From the NCBI RefSeq assembly GCF_900155985.1, contig NZ_FTMA01000001.1:372001-436000 (forward strand): 64,000 nucleotides of DNA. The letters run 5' to 3'. The number at the start of each line of letters is the position of its first letter. Position 1 is the first letter of the stretch. Both the position numbers and the translations under genes were made by a program. Positions 1 through 9,223 of this stretch are shown here, piece after piece. The notes below the pieces were generated by a model, which worked only from the letters and a program-made list of their open reading frames with translations, was not told the origin of the DNA and ran no database searches. This DNA is from Maribacter ulvicola (GTDB lineage Bacteria > Bacteroidota > Bacteroidia > Flavobacteriales > Flavobacteriaceae).

Positions 1-918
1 CAACGTGGAGAGCATGTGGCTATCATTGGTGAAAGCGGGTGCGGCAAAAGCACCTTACTTAAACTAATGTATGGTTTAATGGATTTGGAACAGGGTGAAA
101 TTTTCTGGGAAGACGAACAAATACTAGGTCCGGCGTACAACTTGGTACCTGGTGCCCCATTTATGAAATATTTGTCTCAAGATTTTGATTTGATGCCGTT
201 CATTACCGTTGCTGAAAATATAAGTCAGTACCTATCCGTATTTTATCCCGATGAATTAAAGCAACGAACTGAAGAGCTATTAGAGATGATAGAGCTGACA
301 GAGTTTGCCGATAAAAAGGTTAAAACGTTAAGTGGCGGGCAACAACAACGTGTAGCCTTAGCAAGGGTTTTAGCGCAAAAACCAGAAGTACTCCTTTTAG
401 ATGAACCTTTTAGCCATATAGATAATTTTCTTAAAAACAGTTTACGCCGAAATATTTTTAATTACCTGAAAGAGAATCTTATTACTACCATCGTTGCTAC
501 ACATGATGTGCATGATGTTTTACCTTTTGCCGATCGTGCCGTTGTTTTGCGTGATAAAGAAATAATAGCCCGGGCAAGACCTATGGAGCTTTATAAAAAT
601 CCTAAGAACTTATATGTAGCCTCTCTTTTTGGTGAGGCAAGTATGATTTCTATAGATGTATTAAAAACCTATGCCAATACCAAAAGAAAAATTATTGTCT
701 ACGCACATGAGTTTAGGGTTTCTCCTTCACAAGGCTTTCATGTTACCGTTGAAAAAGCATACCCAATGGGTAGCCATTACTTAACAGAAGGCAAGAGTGA
801 TGAAAATGAATCCATCTTTTTTAACGCAGATAGGTTATACCCAAAAGGAAAAGAAGTGTTTTTGAATGTAGCCATTGAAACTATCAACCAACGCATACAA
901 GAAGCCACTGCTCATTAA
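1..918 (+). CDS. ABC transporter ATP-binding protein, 5' end outside window
   Basis: ATPase subunit of an ABC transporter, cytoplasmic, powering an unseen permease. The frame is open from base 1 (Q-R-G-E-H-V before the Walker A), so the true start lies upstream of the window; the GTG at 16 is internal. Visible motifs are Walker A (GESGCGKST), signature LSGGQQQR, Walker B (VLLLDEPF) followed by SH, and the switch His in ATHD. After the nucleotide-binding domain there is a C-terminal extension of about 100 residues, as in importers of the PotA/CysA type, where such a domain is regulatory. The substrate cannot be told from this subunit alone. Its last bases lie next to the arfB-like gene, which is probably co-transcribed. 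Confidence 0.9.
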   Translation, partial: QRGEHVAIIGESGCGKSTLLKLMYGLMDLEQGEIFWEDEQILGPAYNLVPGAPFMKYLSQDFDLMPFITVAENISQYLSVFYPDELKQRTEELLEMIELTEFADKKVKTLSGGQQQRVALARVLAQKPEVLLLDEPFSHIDNFLKNSLRRNIFNYLKENLITTIVATHDVHDVLPFADRAVVLRDKEIIARARPMELYKNPKNLYVASLFGEASMISIDVLKTYANTKRKIIVYAHEFRVSPSQGFHVTVEKAYPMGSHYLTEGKSDENESIFFNADRLYPKGKEVFLNVAIETINQRIQEATAH

Positions 919-931
919 TAAAAAACGTGTT

Positions 932-1333
932 GTGAACCAAGAACAAATTCTTACCGAGTTACAGTTTAAAGCCATTAGAAGTAGTGGTCCGGGTGGTCAG
1001 CATGCCAATAAAGTTTCTTCTAAGGTAGAATTGTCTTTTCATGTAGAAGCTTCAACAGGGTTAACAGAACGCCAGAAAAAAAGAGTGCTTTTAAAATTAG
1101 GCAATAAACTAAGTAAAGAAGGTTTACTGATTTTACAGTGCGATGAATCTCGCAGCCAACATAAAAACAAAGAATTGGTTATTAAACGATTCTTTAAGCT
1201 TCTTGAAAAATCTCTAATTGTACCCAAGGCAAGAAAAAAAAGTAGGCCTACTAGGTCATCTATTGAAAAAAGGTTGAAGGGCAAGAAAATAGCTTCGCTC
1301 AAAAAGCAGAATCGCAGTAAGCCAGATTATTAA
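932..1333 (+). CDS. arfB: ArfB-like peptidyl-tRNA hydrolase (GGQ domain)
   Basis: Small release-factor-like protein that hydrolyses peptidyl-tRNA on stalled ribosomes. The catalytic GGQ lies in SSGPGGQHANKVSSKVEL, and the tail is Lys/Arg-rich (KARKKSRPTRSS to the end), as in ArfB/YaeJ, where it enters the empty mRNA channel. I chose the GTG at 932 because the reading M-N-Q-E-Q-I-L-T-E-L matches the usual short N-terminus of the family, giving 133 residues. A TTG at 875 would add 19 residues overlapping the ABC gene. It starts 13 bp after the ABC ATPase stop, so an operon is likely. It is convergent with the gntP-like gene. Function is certain at family level; the start is an inference. Confidence 0.85.
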   Translation: MNQEQILTELQFKAIRSSGPGGQHANKVSSKVELSFHVEASTGLTERQKKRVLLKLGNKLSKEGLLILQCDESRSQHKNKELVIKRFFKLLEKSLIVPKARKKSRPTRSSIEKRLKGKKIASLKKQNRSKPDY

Positions 1334-1345
1334 ATTTCTTGTTTT

Positions 1346-2674
1346 TTAAGCGAAAATGGTATAGCATACGAATACGGTTAGCGCACCAGTAAGACCAAGA
1401 ACGCCCGTACCCAACCCAAAAAGGCGATACCCAGTTTTTACATTCATACCACTCATTTGTGTTACTACCCAGAAAAAGCTATCGTTTGCATGAGATATTA
1501 CCGCAGAACCTGCGCCAATAACTACTACGACTAAAGCTTTCTGTATTTCGGTATCAAAACCTAAAGATGACATCATAGGCATGATAATAGATGCTGTGGT
1601 AACCAAAGCTACAGTTGAAGAACCTTGCGCCGTTTTTAACGCAGCAGCCAATACAAATGGCAAGAAAATACCCATATTATAATCCGTCAAGGTTTGCCCT
1701 AGAATTTCTGCAATGCCGGAGTTCTGTAATATTTTACCAAAAATTCCGCCTGCGCCTGTTATCAATAATATAGAAGCTGCATCTTTAATTGCTTTGCCTA
1801 CCCAACCCGCCGATGAGAGCATATCATAATTCAATTTTTTAGGCAAAAGCAAACATAAGAATACGCCAATTAATAAAGATATAACTGGCTCACCCACAAA
1901 ATTGATAACATCTACTAGTCCGTTTTCTTGTCCGATAACCATGGAGTTTAAAACCGATTTCAAGACAATTAGAAAAATAGGAACAAGTATGGGTATAGAC
2001 GCTTTTAAAGCACTTGGCGAATCTTTATTCTCTTGTTCTGCTTCTAGTGCATCTTCAACATCTGGTGGTATCATGGTTTTTGATGCATATTTTTTGGCGA
2101 ATATAATTCCGACAATCAAAGCAACAATACTTGTGGGAAATCCGAAAGCGATAACCAAACCTAAATCTGCCCCAAGAATACCAGCAGCGGCTATTGGACC
2201 CGGAGTTGGCGGCACCATCGTATGCGATGCCATTAAGCCCAAGCCTAGTGCTATTGCAGGACCAGCAATGGATATTTTGGCCTTTTTAGAAAGACTTTTA
2301 TTTAAGGGATGTAACAGCATAAAACCACTATCTGCAAAGACAGGTATAGATACAATATAACCAATAATACCCATTGCCGTTGTCACCCGTTTCTTCCCTA
2401 TTAGACCCAATACTTTCTCTGCAATTGCAAATGCGCCACCAGTATGTTCCAAAAATGCACCAATGATCACCCCAAGCACTATGATCAGACCAATTTTACC
2501 AAGTGTGCCGCCAAAACCATCATTTATAGATACAATGATGTCAGCATAGGGCATACCTGCAAAAACACCGTATAAAATAGAAATGATGAACAGTGCTAGA
2601 AATGCGTGGATCTTTAGCTTTGTCGTTAATATAATTATGGCAATGACCGCGAGTAGTAAGTAGAATATTTCCAT
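1346..2674 (-). CDS. GntP-family gluconate/organic acid permease
   Basis: Inner-membrane proton symporter of the GntP family, normally for gluconate or related sugar acids. At 442 residues it has the family length. It is hydrophobic throughout, with about 12 membrane segments. Family-like stretches include FADSGFMLLHPL, ASHTMVPPTPGPIAAA and, near the C-terminus, SHANDSFFW. The start is the ATG at 2674 directly before the first hydrophobic segment. No kinase or dehydrogenase for a sugar acid is adjacent, so the substrate (gluconate, glycerate, or another hydroxy acid) is open. It is convergent with the arfB-like gene 12 bp away and downstream of the Gre-like gene on the same strand (about 60 bp gap). 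Confidence 0.9.
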   Translation of the reverse strand: MEIFYLLLAVIAIIILTTKLKIHAFLALFIISILYGVFAGMPYADIIVSINDGFGGTLGKIGLIIVLGVIIGAFLEHTGGAFAIAEKVLGLIGKKRVTTAMGIIGYIVSIPVFADSGFMLLHPLNKSLSKKAKISIAGPAIALGLGLMASHTMVPPTPGPIAAAGILGADLGLVIAFGFPTSIVALIVGIIFAKKYASKTMIPPDVEDALEAEQENKDSPSALKASIPILVPIFLIVLKSVLNSMVIGQENGLVDVINFVGEPVISLLIGVFLCLLLPKKLNYDMLSSAGWVGKAIKDAASILLITGAGGIFGKILQNSGIAEILGQTLTDYNMGIFLPFVLAAALKTAQGSSTVALVTTASIIMPMMSSLGFDTEIQKALVVVVIGAGSAVISHANDSFFWVVTQMSGMNVKTGYRLFGLGTGVLGLTGALTVFVCYTIFA

Positions 2675-2735
2675 AATAGTGGTTTAATCAATTATTCGGT
2701 TGCTTTAAGATAACCATATAAATACTTGAATGTAT

Positions 2736-3206
2736 TTATTGAATACCAACAATAGTCAGCTCCCTCCCGTTAAAACTAAAAACATCTCCTACTGATTTTC
2801 CAAAAACTAGCTTCCCAATAGGTGTTGCGGCAGAAATACAGTAGACGGACTTAGGTTTGCATTTAAACTCCCCTGCCGATATGGCTATGTAATATATAAA
2901 AGCGTCTGTGACAACCAAACTACCCAAACCTACCGTTGGGGCATTTCTGTCTTTTGGCACTTTTGAGAGTAATTGTTGGGTTTTTTCAAGTTCTGCTAAT
3001 TGCTGACCTAGTTTTTCACGCTCTAGTTGAATCATAGCGCGACCCGTTTCATGCTTATCGCCAGCACTACTCTTTGTCTCTGAGGTTAAGGCCAACTCCA
3101 ATTCTTTAATTTGATTCTGTATTCTTGTCAACCTATCGTTGACGAAATGCACGCAAAAGTGGTAAGCGTCTTTTTTTAAAATCTCAAGTGATTCAATTTC
3201 CTTCAA
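2736..3206 (-). CDS. GreA/GreB-family elongation factor-like protein
   Basis: Gre-type factors bind in the RNA polymerase secondary channel and stimulate cleavage of backtracked transcripts. This 156-residue protein has an N-terminal coiled coil (residues about 20-85, rich in E/K/Q/L) and a C-terminal FKBP-like GreA domain (from about 92, with G-S-L-V-V-T-D, then SAATPIGKLVFGKSVGDVF). The tip acidic pair typical of GreA (D41/E44 in E. coli) is not clearly present, so it may be a Gre-related modulator rather than a cleavage factor. Its start overlaps the end of the upstream lipoprotein gene by 14 bp, suggesting translational coupling. Confidence 0.75.
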   Translation of the reverse strand: MKEIESLEILKKDAYHFCVHFVNDRLTRIQNQIKELELALTSETKSSAGDKHETGRAMIQLEREKLGQQLAELEKTQQLLSKVPKDRNAPTVGLGSLVVTDAFIYYIAISAGEFKCKPKSVYCISAATPIGKLVFGKSVGDVFSFNGRELTIVGIQ

Positions 3207-3801
3207 TGTGATACAGGTCTGCCAGTTTATAGATCAAGTAATTTACGATTTGATTATCACTTTCACCACCACTTAGCATCTTTTGAATTTCAATTTCATT
3301 TTCAGCTTTAAAATAGTCTAAATCACCAGAGCGATCATCACTGAAAATGTTCCACGATTTTAATCCGCTTAACATTGCTTTATGCGCTTCGTAACGGTTT
3401 GTTATCGCTTGAACTTTTTTCTTATCTAGCTTTTTGGTTGGCTCGCCATCCTTTAACAGCATGTAATCTGCCGTAATTTGTGCATCTGCTTTTTCTGCTT
3501 CGGTAATTATCTTAAAATAAGCTCTTGATACCAAAGATTCATACTTCGTATAAAAACCTGATTCTAAATTGTCGTCCGCCAATGTCACCTCAGAATCTGT
3601 ACTGGCATATAAATCATCTTTGACATACGAATTGCTGGCAATAAGGGATTGTTTCCAAGCCTCACTCTTTATATGCTCTCTCCACACTTTTGCATATTCT
3701 CGCTGGTAATGGGTTTTGGATAAACCGCAGCTATTTAGACATACTATTCCTATAGTGGCTAAAAGCGTAGCCGAAGTAATTCTTCTAATCAATGTTTTCA
3801 T
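3193..3801 (-). CDS. putative lipoprotein of unknown function
   Basis: I do not recognise a family. The 202-residue product begins with a lipoprotein signal peptide (charged MKTLIRR, hydrophobic stretch, lipobox LNSCG with Cys25), so it should be anchored in the outer or inner membrane facing the periplasm. The rest is hydrophilic and mostly helical, with many K, D, E and Y residues and no obvious catalytic motif. Its 3' end overlaps the Gre-like gene by 14 bp; the pairing of an envelope protein with a transcription factor is odd and may only reflect shared transcription. Confidence 0.7.
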   Translation of the reverse strand: MKTLIRRITSATLLATIGIVCLNSCGLSKTHYQREYAKVWREHIKSEAWKQSLIASNSYVKDDLYASTDSEVTLADDNLESGFYTKYESLVSRAYFKIITEAEKADAQITADYMLLKDGEPTKKLDKKKVQAITNRYEAHKAMLSGLKSWNIFSDDRSGDLDYFKAENEIEIQKMLSGGESDNQIVNYLIYKLADLYHIEGN

Positions 3802-3973
3802 ATAGTATACATGCTATTACAAACCAACTTAAAAGTGTACTGTTCTAGGGTAAACCAATAAGTGCATTTTGGGCAATAGGTAATCAAAGGGGATAGACAA
3901 TTTAAAAATAAAAATAAGAGTAGACCTGACTTTTTGATAAGAATTAAAAAAATAGGATGAACGGGAGGTTATT

Positions 3974-5089
3974 TTAGTCTAACTTATTAGCTAAGTTTTT
4001 ACCTATAATCCTGCCTATGGCAATGCCCATACCGCCCAAACGCACTCCACATGCTACGTTATCAGATATTTGTTTTACAATTGCCTTCTTCTGTTGCCCC
4101 ACACCCATAATACCGCTCCAACTATAATCAATTTCAAAAGGCTGCTCTGGTAAAATGACCGTTTCCAATAGTTGGTTTAATTTATTTTTAATTAAGACCG
4201 TAGTACCAAAATCTGTAGTTTGTTCCGCTTTAAAATCTAGATTACGACCACCACCCAACAAAATACGATTATCAATATTACGGAAGTAGTAATACCCTTC
4301 TTCTAAATGAAATGTTCCTTTAATTGATAAGTCCCTAATTGGTTTTGTAATCAATACTTGCGCCCGTGCAGGTTTCACGTTCTCTGACAATAACTGGGCA
4401 GCAAAGCCATTGGTGGCAATCAGTAATTTTTTGGTTGTAAATGCTATATCATCGGTTTTGATCAAGACCCCTGTACCTGTATCTTCAAAAGCTTTTACTG
4501 GCGTTGCATTTAAAATATTGATGTTTTTATCGTGTGCTAATTGCAGTAAAGAATGCATCATTCTACCCGTATCTATCTGCCCCTCAAAAACATTCGAGAT
4601 ATAAGTATTGTTAATCCCTTTAAAATTAAACTTATTTGGCACAACCTTAAACGCATCATTCTTGAACACGGGTTGCAATAGGGCATTGACCGAATTTAAT
4701 TCTTGTAAGCAGCGCTCATACAAGCCTACATCCTTATTTAAAAATAATTCGTGTCCGCCATTATTTTGATACCCTATTGCATCATCGCCCAAAAGAGTGC
4801 GTAGCGATTGTATACCATCAAACCGATCCTGTACCAATTGCAAAACCTCTTGCTCTGAATGTGTTTTGAGGTCGGATAAAATTTCAGAAATACTACCAAA
4901 ACAGGCAAACCCTGCATTTTTAGTACTGGCACCTTGTGGAAGCTTCCCTTTTTCCAAAATAAGAATACGTGCCTTCGGATGCTTCTTTCTTAATTCTAAA
5001 GCACAGTTTAAGCCTACAATTCCACTACCTACAACAGTAATATCTATATTAGAAAACCATGACTTTCGTTCCCAGTAGCTTAAATTCAT
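3974..5089 (-). CDS. FAD-dependent oxidoreductase (DAO family)
   Basis: Glycine-oxidase/D-amino-acid-oxidase-like flavoprotein of 371 residues. The N-terminal dinucleotide fold is clear: ITVVGSGIVGLNCALEL followed by acidic ILILEKG, then the FAD loop GASTKNAGFACFGS. A C-terminal GVRLGGMGIAIG motif closes the FAD site. I start at the ATG at 5089 (M-N-L-S-Y-W-E); 39 further upstream codons are open but run into the accC terminator and look non-coding. Similar proteins in Flavobacteria are annotated only as FAD-dependent oxidoreductases; the substrate is probably an amine or amino acid, but nothing here proves it. It lies downstream of accC on the same strand, separated by a hairpin. Confidence 0.85.
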   Translation of the reverse strand: MNLSYWERKSWFSNIDITVVGSGIVGLNCALELRKKHPKARILILEKGKLPQGASTKNAGFACFGSISEILSDLKTHSEQEVLQLVQDRFDGIQSLRTLLGDDAIGYQNNGGHELFLNKDVGLYERCLQELNSVNALLQPVFKNDAFKVVPNKFNFKGINNTYISNVFEGQIDTGRMMHSLLQLAHDKNINILNATPVKAFEDTGTGVLIKTDDIAFTTKKLLIATNGFAAQLLSENVKPARAQVLITKPIRDLSIKGTFHLEEGYYYFRNIDNRILLGGGRNLDFKAEQTTDFGTTVLIKNKLNQLLETVILPEQPFEIDYSWSGIMGVGQQKKAIVKQISDNVACGVRLGGMGIAIGRIIGKNLANKLD

Positions 5090-5140
5090 AGTAGTATTTG
5101 AATCTGATATAAGATAAACAATCCAACTTAAAAAATGACA

Positions 5141-5177
5141 TAAAAAAACTCCAACATTGCTGCTGGAGTTCGTTTTT
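5141..5177 (-). terminator. Rho-independent terminator after accC
   Basis: AACTCCA at 5147-5153 pairs with TGGAGTT at 5164-5170 around a 10-base loop. A run of A on the left (5142-5148) becomes the U-tract on the minus strand. It lies at the accC stop codon. A T-run on the right (5173-5177) could make it work in both directions. Confidence 0.65.
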
Positions 5178-6528
5178 AATTTTCTGGTTGAGGATCCATT
5201 TTCCAATTATCCATAAAGGCTGTTGTGTAATTACCCGCCAAATAATCTGGATGGTCCATTAACTGCCTGTGGAAAGGAATGGTCGTTTTAATTCCCTCAA
5301 TTACAAATTCATCTAAAGCACGCTTCATTTTATTGATTGCCTCTTCCCTTGTTTGGGCAGTAGTAATCAACTTTGCGATCATAGAATCATAGTTAGGAGG
5401 AATACTATACCCACTATACACGTGCGTATCCATACGTACCCCATGACCACCTGGTGTGTGTAACGTTGTAATCTTACCTGGTGATGGTCTAAAGTTGTTA
5501 TAAGGATCTTCCGCATTAATTCTACACTCAATAGAATGTAATTTTGGAAGATAGTTTTTACCTGAAATTGGCACACCTGCAGCTACAAGTATTTGCTCAC
5601 GAATTAAATCATAGTCAATAACCTGTTCTGTAATTGGGTGCTCTACCTGTATACGGGTATTCATTTCCATAAAATAGAATTTACGGTGTTTATCTACCAA
5701 AAACTCTATGGTACCTGCACCTTCGTATTTTATGTATTCCGCTGCCTTTACCGCGGCTTCACCCATTTGCTCTCTTAACTTATCTGTCATGAAAGGCGAC
5801 GGAGTCTCTTCCGTTAACTTTTGGTGACGACGTTGTACGGAACAATCTCTTTCTGATAAATGACATGCTTTACCGAATTGATCACCAACAATTTGAATTT
5901 CAATATGTCTTGGCTCTTCGATCAGCTTTTCCATATACATACCACCGTTACCGAAAGCAGCGGTTGCTTCGTTTACGGCACTATCAAAAAGCTCTTCCAT
6001 TTTGTCTTCTGAAAATACGGCACGCATACCTTTACCACCACCACCGGCAGTAGCTTTGATCATTACCGGATAGCCCATTTTTTTAGCTATCTTCTTTGCG
6101 TCTGCAACATCTTTCAATAGACCTTCTGAACCAGGTACACAAGGTACACCCGCTTCTTTCATGGTTTCTTTGGCCGTAGCTTTATCTCCCATTCGATCAA
6201 TTTGATCACCAGAGGCACCAATAAATTTTATATCATGCTCTGCACAGATACGTGAGAATTTTGAATTTTCTGAAAGAAAACCATATCCTGGATGGATCGC
6301 ATCTGCATTTGTAATCTCTGCGGCTGCAATTATATTTGGGATCTTTAAATAGGATTCACTACTAGCGGCAGGACCAATACATACAGCTTCATCTGCAAAG
6401 CGCACATGCAAACTTTCTTCATCTGCCTTACTATATACGGCTACCGTTTTAATACCCATTTCTTTACAGGTACGGATAACACGCAAAGCGATTTCTCCCC
6501 TATTGGCAATCAGTATTTTTTTAAACAT
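5176..6528 (-). CDS. accC: acetyl-CoA carboxylase biotin carboxylase subunit
   Basis: ATP- and bicarbonate-dependent carboxylation of the biotin on AccB, the first half of the acetyl-CoA carboxylase reaction for fatty acid synthesis; cytoplasmic. It is full length (450 residues) with the three expected parts: an N-terminal biotin carboxylase domain ([16 protein letters not shown]), an ATP-grasp domain with the glycine-rich loop GGGGKG at 162-167, the [12 protein letters not shown] block at 226-237 and [11 protein letters not shown] at 287-297, and a C-terminal domain with RINAEDP. It follows accB by 84 bp on the same strand and ends in a terminator, so fabH-accB-accC form a likely transcription unit. 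All key residues appear intact. Confidence 0.97.
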   Translation of the reverse strand: MFKKILIANRGEIALRVIRTCKEMGIKTVAVYSKADEESLHVRFADEAVCIGPAASSESYLKIPNIIAAAEITNADAIHPGYGFLSENSKFSRICAEHDIKFIGASGDQIDRMGDKATAKETMKEAGVPCVPGSEGLLKDVADAKKIAKKMGYPVMIKATAGGGGKGMRAVFSEDKMEELFDSAVNEATAAFGNGGMYMEKLIEEPRHIEIQIVGDQFGKACHLSERDCSVQRRHQKLTEETPSPFMTDKLREQMGEAAVKAAEYIKYEGAGTIEFLVDKHRKFYFMEMNTRIQVEHPITEQVIDYDLIREQILVAAGVPISGKNYLPKLHSIECRINAEDPYNNFRPSPGKITTLHTPGGHGVRMDTHVYSGYSIPPNYDSMIAKLITTAQTREEAINKMKRALDEFVIEGIKTTIPFHRQLMDHPDYLAGNYTTAFMDNWKMDPQPEN

Positions 6529-6612
6529 CTTTTAAATTTTAAGTTCTAGGTTCCACAAGATTCTTACACACCGTTTTGTAACGGTATCTAACAATTACTA
6601 CTCAAAATTTAG

Positions 6613-7107
6613 TTAAGAAGGATCTACCAAAAACAATGGCTGATCAAACTCTACCGGTGAAGAATCATCTACCAAAATCTTCACGATTTTACCAGAAACT
6701 TCAGATTCTATATCATTGAACAATTTCATAGCTTCAATAACACAAAGTACATCTCCTGTTCCAATTGAGTCACCTACTTCAACAAAAACAGGTTTATCTG
6801 GAGAAGGCTTTCTGTAGAACGTACCAATAATCGGAGATTTTATAGTAATGTACTTATCGTCCTCAGCTTTCTTCTTTTCAGCTTCTGATACGCCGGTAGC
6901 TGCTGGTTGAGCCTCTACTGGTGCAGGAGCTGCCGCTTGCATGGCTGGTTGAGCCATAGGCATGGTATGCACATAGGTAGGCTCAGAGTTACCTGTTAAG
7001 CTTCCAGTACGAATGGTAATCTTAATATCATCCGTTTCCAATTTTACCTCGCTAGCGCCAGACTTAGCAACAAACTTGATAAGGCTTTGAATTTCTTTAA
7101 TATCCAT
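6613..7107 (-). CDS. accB: acetyl-CoA carboxylase biotin carboxyl carrier protein
   Basis: Carries the biotin that shuttles CO2 between AccC and the carboxyltransferase. The 164 residues comprise an N-terminal domain (1-35), a flexible Ala/Pro/Gln-rich linker (about 48-72) and a C-terminal biotinyl domain from about residue 86. The biotin attachment site reads VIEAMKLFND with Lys128; the common sequence is EAMKM, so Leu replaces the second Met, which is also seen in other bacteria. It sits between fabH (33 bp upstream) and accC (84 bp downstream), the standard order in this phylum. A short hairpin (ACCGTT/AACGGT, 6570-6585) in the accB-accC gap may tune their ratio. Confidence 0.96.
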   Translation of the reverse strand: MDIKEIQSLIKFVAKSGASEVKLETDDIKITIRTGSLTGNSEPTYVHTMPMAQPAMQAAAPAPVEAQPAATGVSEAEKKKAEDDKYITIKSPIIGTFYRKPSPDKPVFVEVGDSIGTGDVLCVIEAMKLFNDIESEVSGKIVKILVDDSSPVEFDQPLFLVDPS

Positions 7108-7140
7108 ATTTTCTATGTTATAATTGGTAGTTGTTGTTAG

Positions 7141-8133
7141 TTAATATGCCCATTTAAGGTAGATAGAACCCCAAGTAAAACCACCACCAAAGGCAGCAAA
7201 AACTAGATTATCTCCTTTTTTAAGCTGTTTTTCGTAATCGAATAATAAAAGTGGCAATGTAGCAGATGTAGTATTACCATAGCGTTGTATGTTCATTAAT
7301 ACTTTTGAATCATCTACCCCCATTCTTTTGGCCGTAGCATCAATAATACGTTTATTTGCTTGATGTGGAACCAACCAGTCAACATCTGATTCTGTGAGAT
7401 CATTTCTATCCATGATCTTAGCGGCTACATCTGCCATATTGGAAACCGCGAACTTGAACACTGTTTTTCCTTCTTGAAAAATATAGTGTTTTTTATTGGT
7501 TACACTTTCTATGGTAGCCGGCAATAAAGATCCGCCACCTTCCATGCCCAAATACTGTCTTCCACTTCCGTCTGCCCTCAAATACTCATCTTGTAAGCCT
7601 AAGCCTTCCGTATTGGGTTCAAAAAGAACTGCACCGGCACCATCTCCAAAAATGATACAAGTAGTGCGATCGGTATAGTCAATTATAGATGACATTTTAT
7701 CTGCACCTATAAGAAGTACTTTTTTATATCGTCCGGTTTCAATATGTCCGGCAACTGTAGACATGCCAAAAAGAAAACTTGAACAGGCAGCCAATAGATC
7801 GTATGCGAAAGCATTTACCGCTCCTATTTCTGAAGCAACAAAAGCTGCTGTAGAAGCAACCATACTATCTGGTGTTGCGGTTGCAACTATAATAAGGTCT
7901 ATTTCAGAAGCATCTAGGCCCTTCTTTTCCATCAGGTCTTGCGCCGCTTTAATGGCTAAATATGATGTACCTTCTCCCTCTTCCTTCTTTAGTACCCTTC
8001 TTTCTTTAATACCAGTTCTTGTAGTGATCCATTCGTCATTGGTTTCAACCAAATCCTCAAGCATTTTGTTGGTCATTACAAACTGGGGAACATAGCCTCC
8101 TACCGCGGTAATAGCTGCTGTAATTTTGGTCAT
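7141..8133 (-). CDS. fabH: beta-ketoacyl-ACP synthase III
   Basis: Condenses acetyl-CoA (or branched acyl-CoA primers) with malonyl-ACP to start fatty acid synthesis. The Cys-His-Asn triad is visible: Cys117 in LLAACSSFLFG, His257 in VPHQANKRI and Asn287 in YGNTTSATLPL. The 330-residue length is normal and the C-terminal AFGGGFTWGS block is typical. It leads the fabH-accB-accC run; the 230-bp gap upstream contains the rpmF terminator, so fabH probably has its own promoter, though I could not pick a convincing one. In Flavobacteria such enzymes often use branched-chain primers, which cannot be judged from sequence. Confidence 0.96.
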   Translation of the reverse strand: MTKITAAITAVGGYVPQFVMTNKMLEDLVETNDEWITTRTGIKERRVLKKEEGEGTSYLAIKAAQDLMEKKGLDASEIDLIIVATATPDSMVASTAAFVASEIGAVNAFAYDLLAACSSFLFGMSTVAGHIETGRYKKVLLIGADKMSSIIDYTDRTTCIIFGDGAGAVLFEPNTEGLGLQDEYLRADGSGRQYLGMEGGGSLLPATIESVTNKKHYIFQEGKTVFKFAVSNMADVAAKIMDRNDLTESDVDWLVPHQANKRIIDATAKRMGVDDSKVLMNIQRYGNTTSATLPLLLFDYEKQLKKGDNLVFAAFGGGFTWGSIYLKWAY

Positions 8134-8310
8134 ACTTTATTTGCTTTCTTGTAAAAAACTTAAAAACCTGTCAAAAGTCATGAAAATTAGTGATTTTCGG
8201 CGACTTTTTGGGTAAAGTTATCGGGTTTTTGAAAAATTGCAATTTATAGCCATACCTCTGTTACTTCTAAATTTATCTGAGTAACAAGGTCATAAAATAC
8301 AAATTGGGCT

Positions 8311-8343
8311 AAAAAAAACTCCCTACTTCAAATGAAGTGGGAG
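8311..8343 (-). terminator. Rho-independent terminator after rpmF
   Basis: CTCCCTACTTCA (8319-8330) pairs with TGAAGTGGGAG (8333-8343) with one bulged base and a 2-base loop. The A-run at 8311-8318 gives the U-tract on the minus strand. It separates DUF177-rpmF from fabH. Confidence 0.75.
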
Positions 8344-8365
8344 CTTGGTATAATGTAAAAAGGTC

Positions 8366-8563
8366 TTAAGCTTCTGCTTCTTCAGTTTTGTCAACCAAAA
8401 CTTGACCTCTGTAATGTAACTTTCCTTCGTGCCAGTGAGCTCTGTGAAACAAGTGAGTTTCGCCAGTTGTAGAATCGGTAGCCAATGTTGGAGCTACTGC
8501 TTTATAATGTGTTCTTCTTTTGTCTCTCCTTGTTTTGGAAATTTTTCTTTTAGGATGTGCCAT
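8366..8563 (-). CDS. rpmF: 50S ribosomal protein L32
   Basis: Small basic ribosomal protein, 65 residues, with the diagnostic N-terminus [16 protein letters not shown] and the following HYK block. It lacks the CxxC...CxxC zinc ligands of some L32 versions, as usual in Bacteroidota. It is 7 bp downstream of the DUF177 gene, the conserved bacterial pairing, and is closed by a strong hairpin terminator. The intact frame and context make this certain. Confidence 0.98.
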   Translation of the reverse strand: MAHPKRKISKTRRDKRRTHYKAVAPTLATDSTTGETHLFHRAHWHEGKLHYRGQVLVDKTEEAEA

Positions 8564-8570
8564 TTAAACC

Positions 8571-9101
8571 TTATTTATCCGTTAATAGTTTCTTTAATTC
8601 GTCCCATCTGGGATCGTTTTCTTCTTTATTTGATCTTTTCTCTTTTGGTTGAAGCTCCTTTAACCTGTCTAACACTTCAGATTCTAAAGTGCCATCTTCA
8701 ATACCAGGATGAATTCTTTTTTGTGGAACCGCCAATACTAACATTTCATATACATATTGCGCAATGTTCAATTGATGTTCATTATGAGGGAGAATCAATA
8801 TTTCATCATTCTCATCATTATACTCTTCACCAAATTTCACCACCAAATGCAAATCGCCATTTATAGCTTGATCATAAGGTTCGCTGGTCATATCACAATT
8901 CACATTCACCGTTCCCGATGCTTCCAAATCAACCTCCATCATTGTACTTGACTTATGAAGTACTACATCTAAAATAATGGCGGCAGCGTTGAATTCATCA
9001 TATCCAAAAGAATCAAAGAACGTATTGTCAATCTGATAATTAAAGTCGTGTTTTCCTTGCTTCAATCCTGAGAAAGGAATATTGAACTCCTTTTGCTTCA
9101 T
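8571..9101 (-). CDS. DUF177 family protein (YceD-like)
   Basis: DUF177/YceD proteins are linked with 23S rRNA and ribosomal protein accumulation and are nearly always beside rpmF, as here. The start at 9101 (M-K-Q-K-E-F-N-I-P-F-S-G) fits the family; an ATG 12 codons upstream would place the start between the promoter and a conserved N-terminus and is unlikely. The protein (176 residues) is acidic in the middle; the metal-type cysteines of some members are absent apart from one Cys in VNCDMTSEPYD. A good promoter-like pair lies about 45 bp upstream. It forms a two-gene unit with rpmF. Confidence 0.88.
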   Translation of the reverse strand: MKQKEFNIPFSGLKQGKHDFNYQIDNTFFDSFGYDEFNAAAIILDVVLHKSSTMMEVDLEASGTVNVNCDMTSEPYDQAINGDLHLVVKFGEEYNDENDEILILPHNEHQLNIAQYVYEMLVLAVPQKRIHPGIEDGTLESEVLDRLKELQPKEKRSNKEENDPRWDELKKLLTDK

Positions 9102-9147
9102 CACGTACACACTTAAATTAACACTAATCGCCCACAAAAGGCGGGTG

Positions 9148-9177
9148 CAAAGATACTATAATTTTGATAAAAGACAA
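9148..9177 (-). promoter_or_regulatory. Bacteroidota-type promoter for DUF177-rpmF
   Basis: Read on the minus strand: TTG at 9177-9175, 19 bases, then TATCTTTG at 9155-9148. This matches the TTG-N19-TAnnTTTG pattern of the primary sigma factor in this phylum and lies 47 bp upstream of the DUF177 start. Seen by eye; no expression data. Confidence 0.6.
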
Positions 9178-9223
9178 TAGTTATCAACTATTTATCTTTA
9201 TAACTTTTTAATTGAGCCTAAAA

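Noticed and set aside
1902-2360. 152-codon plus-strand frame over the GntP gene
   Set aside because: Complement of an intact permease gene, low-complexity translation, no family pattern; a shadow frame.
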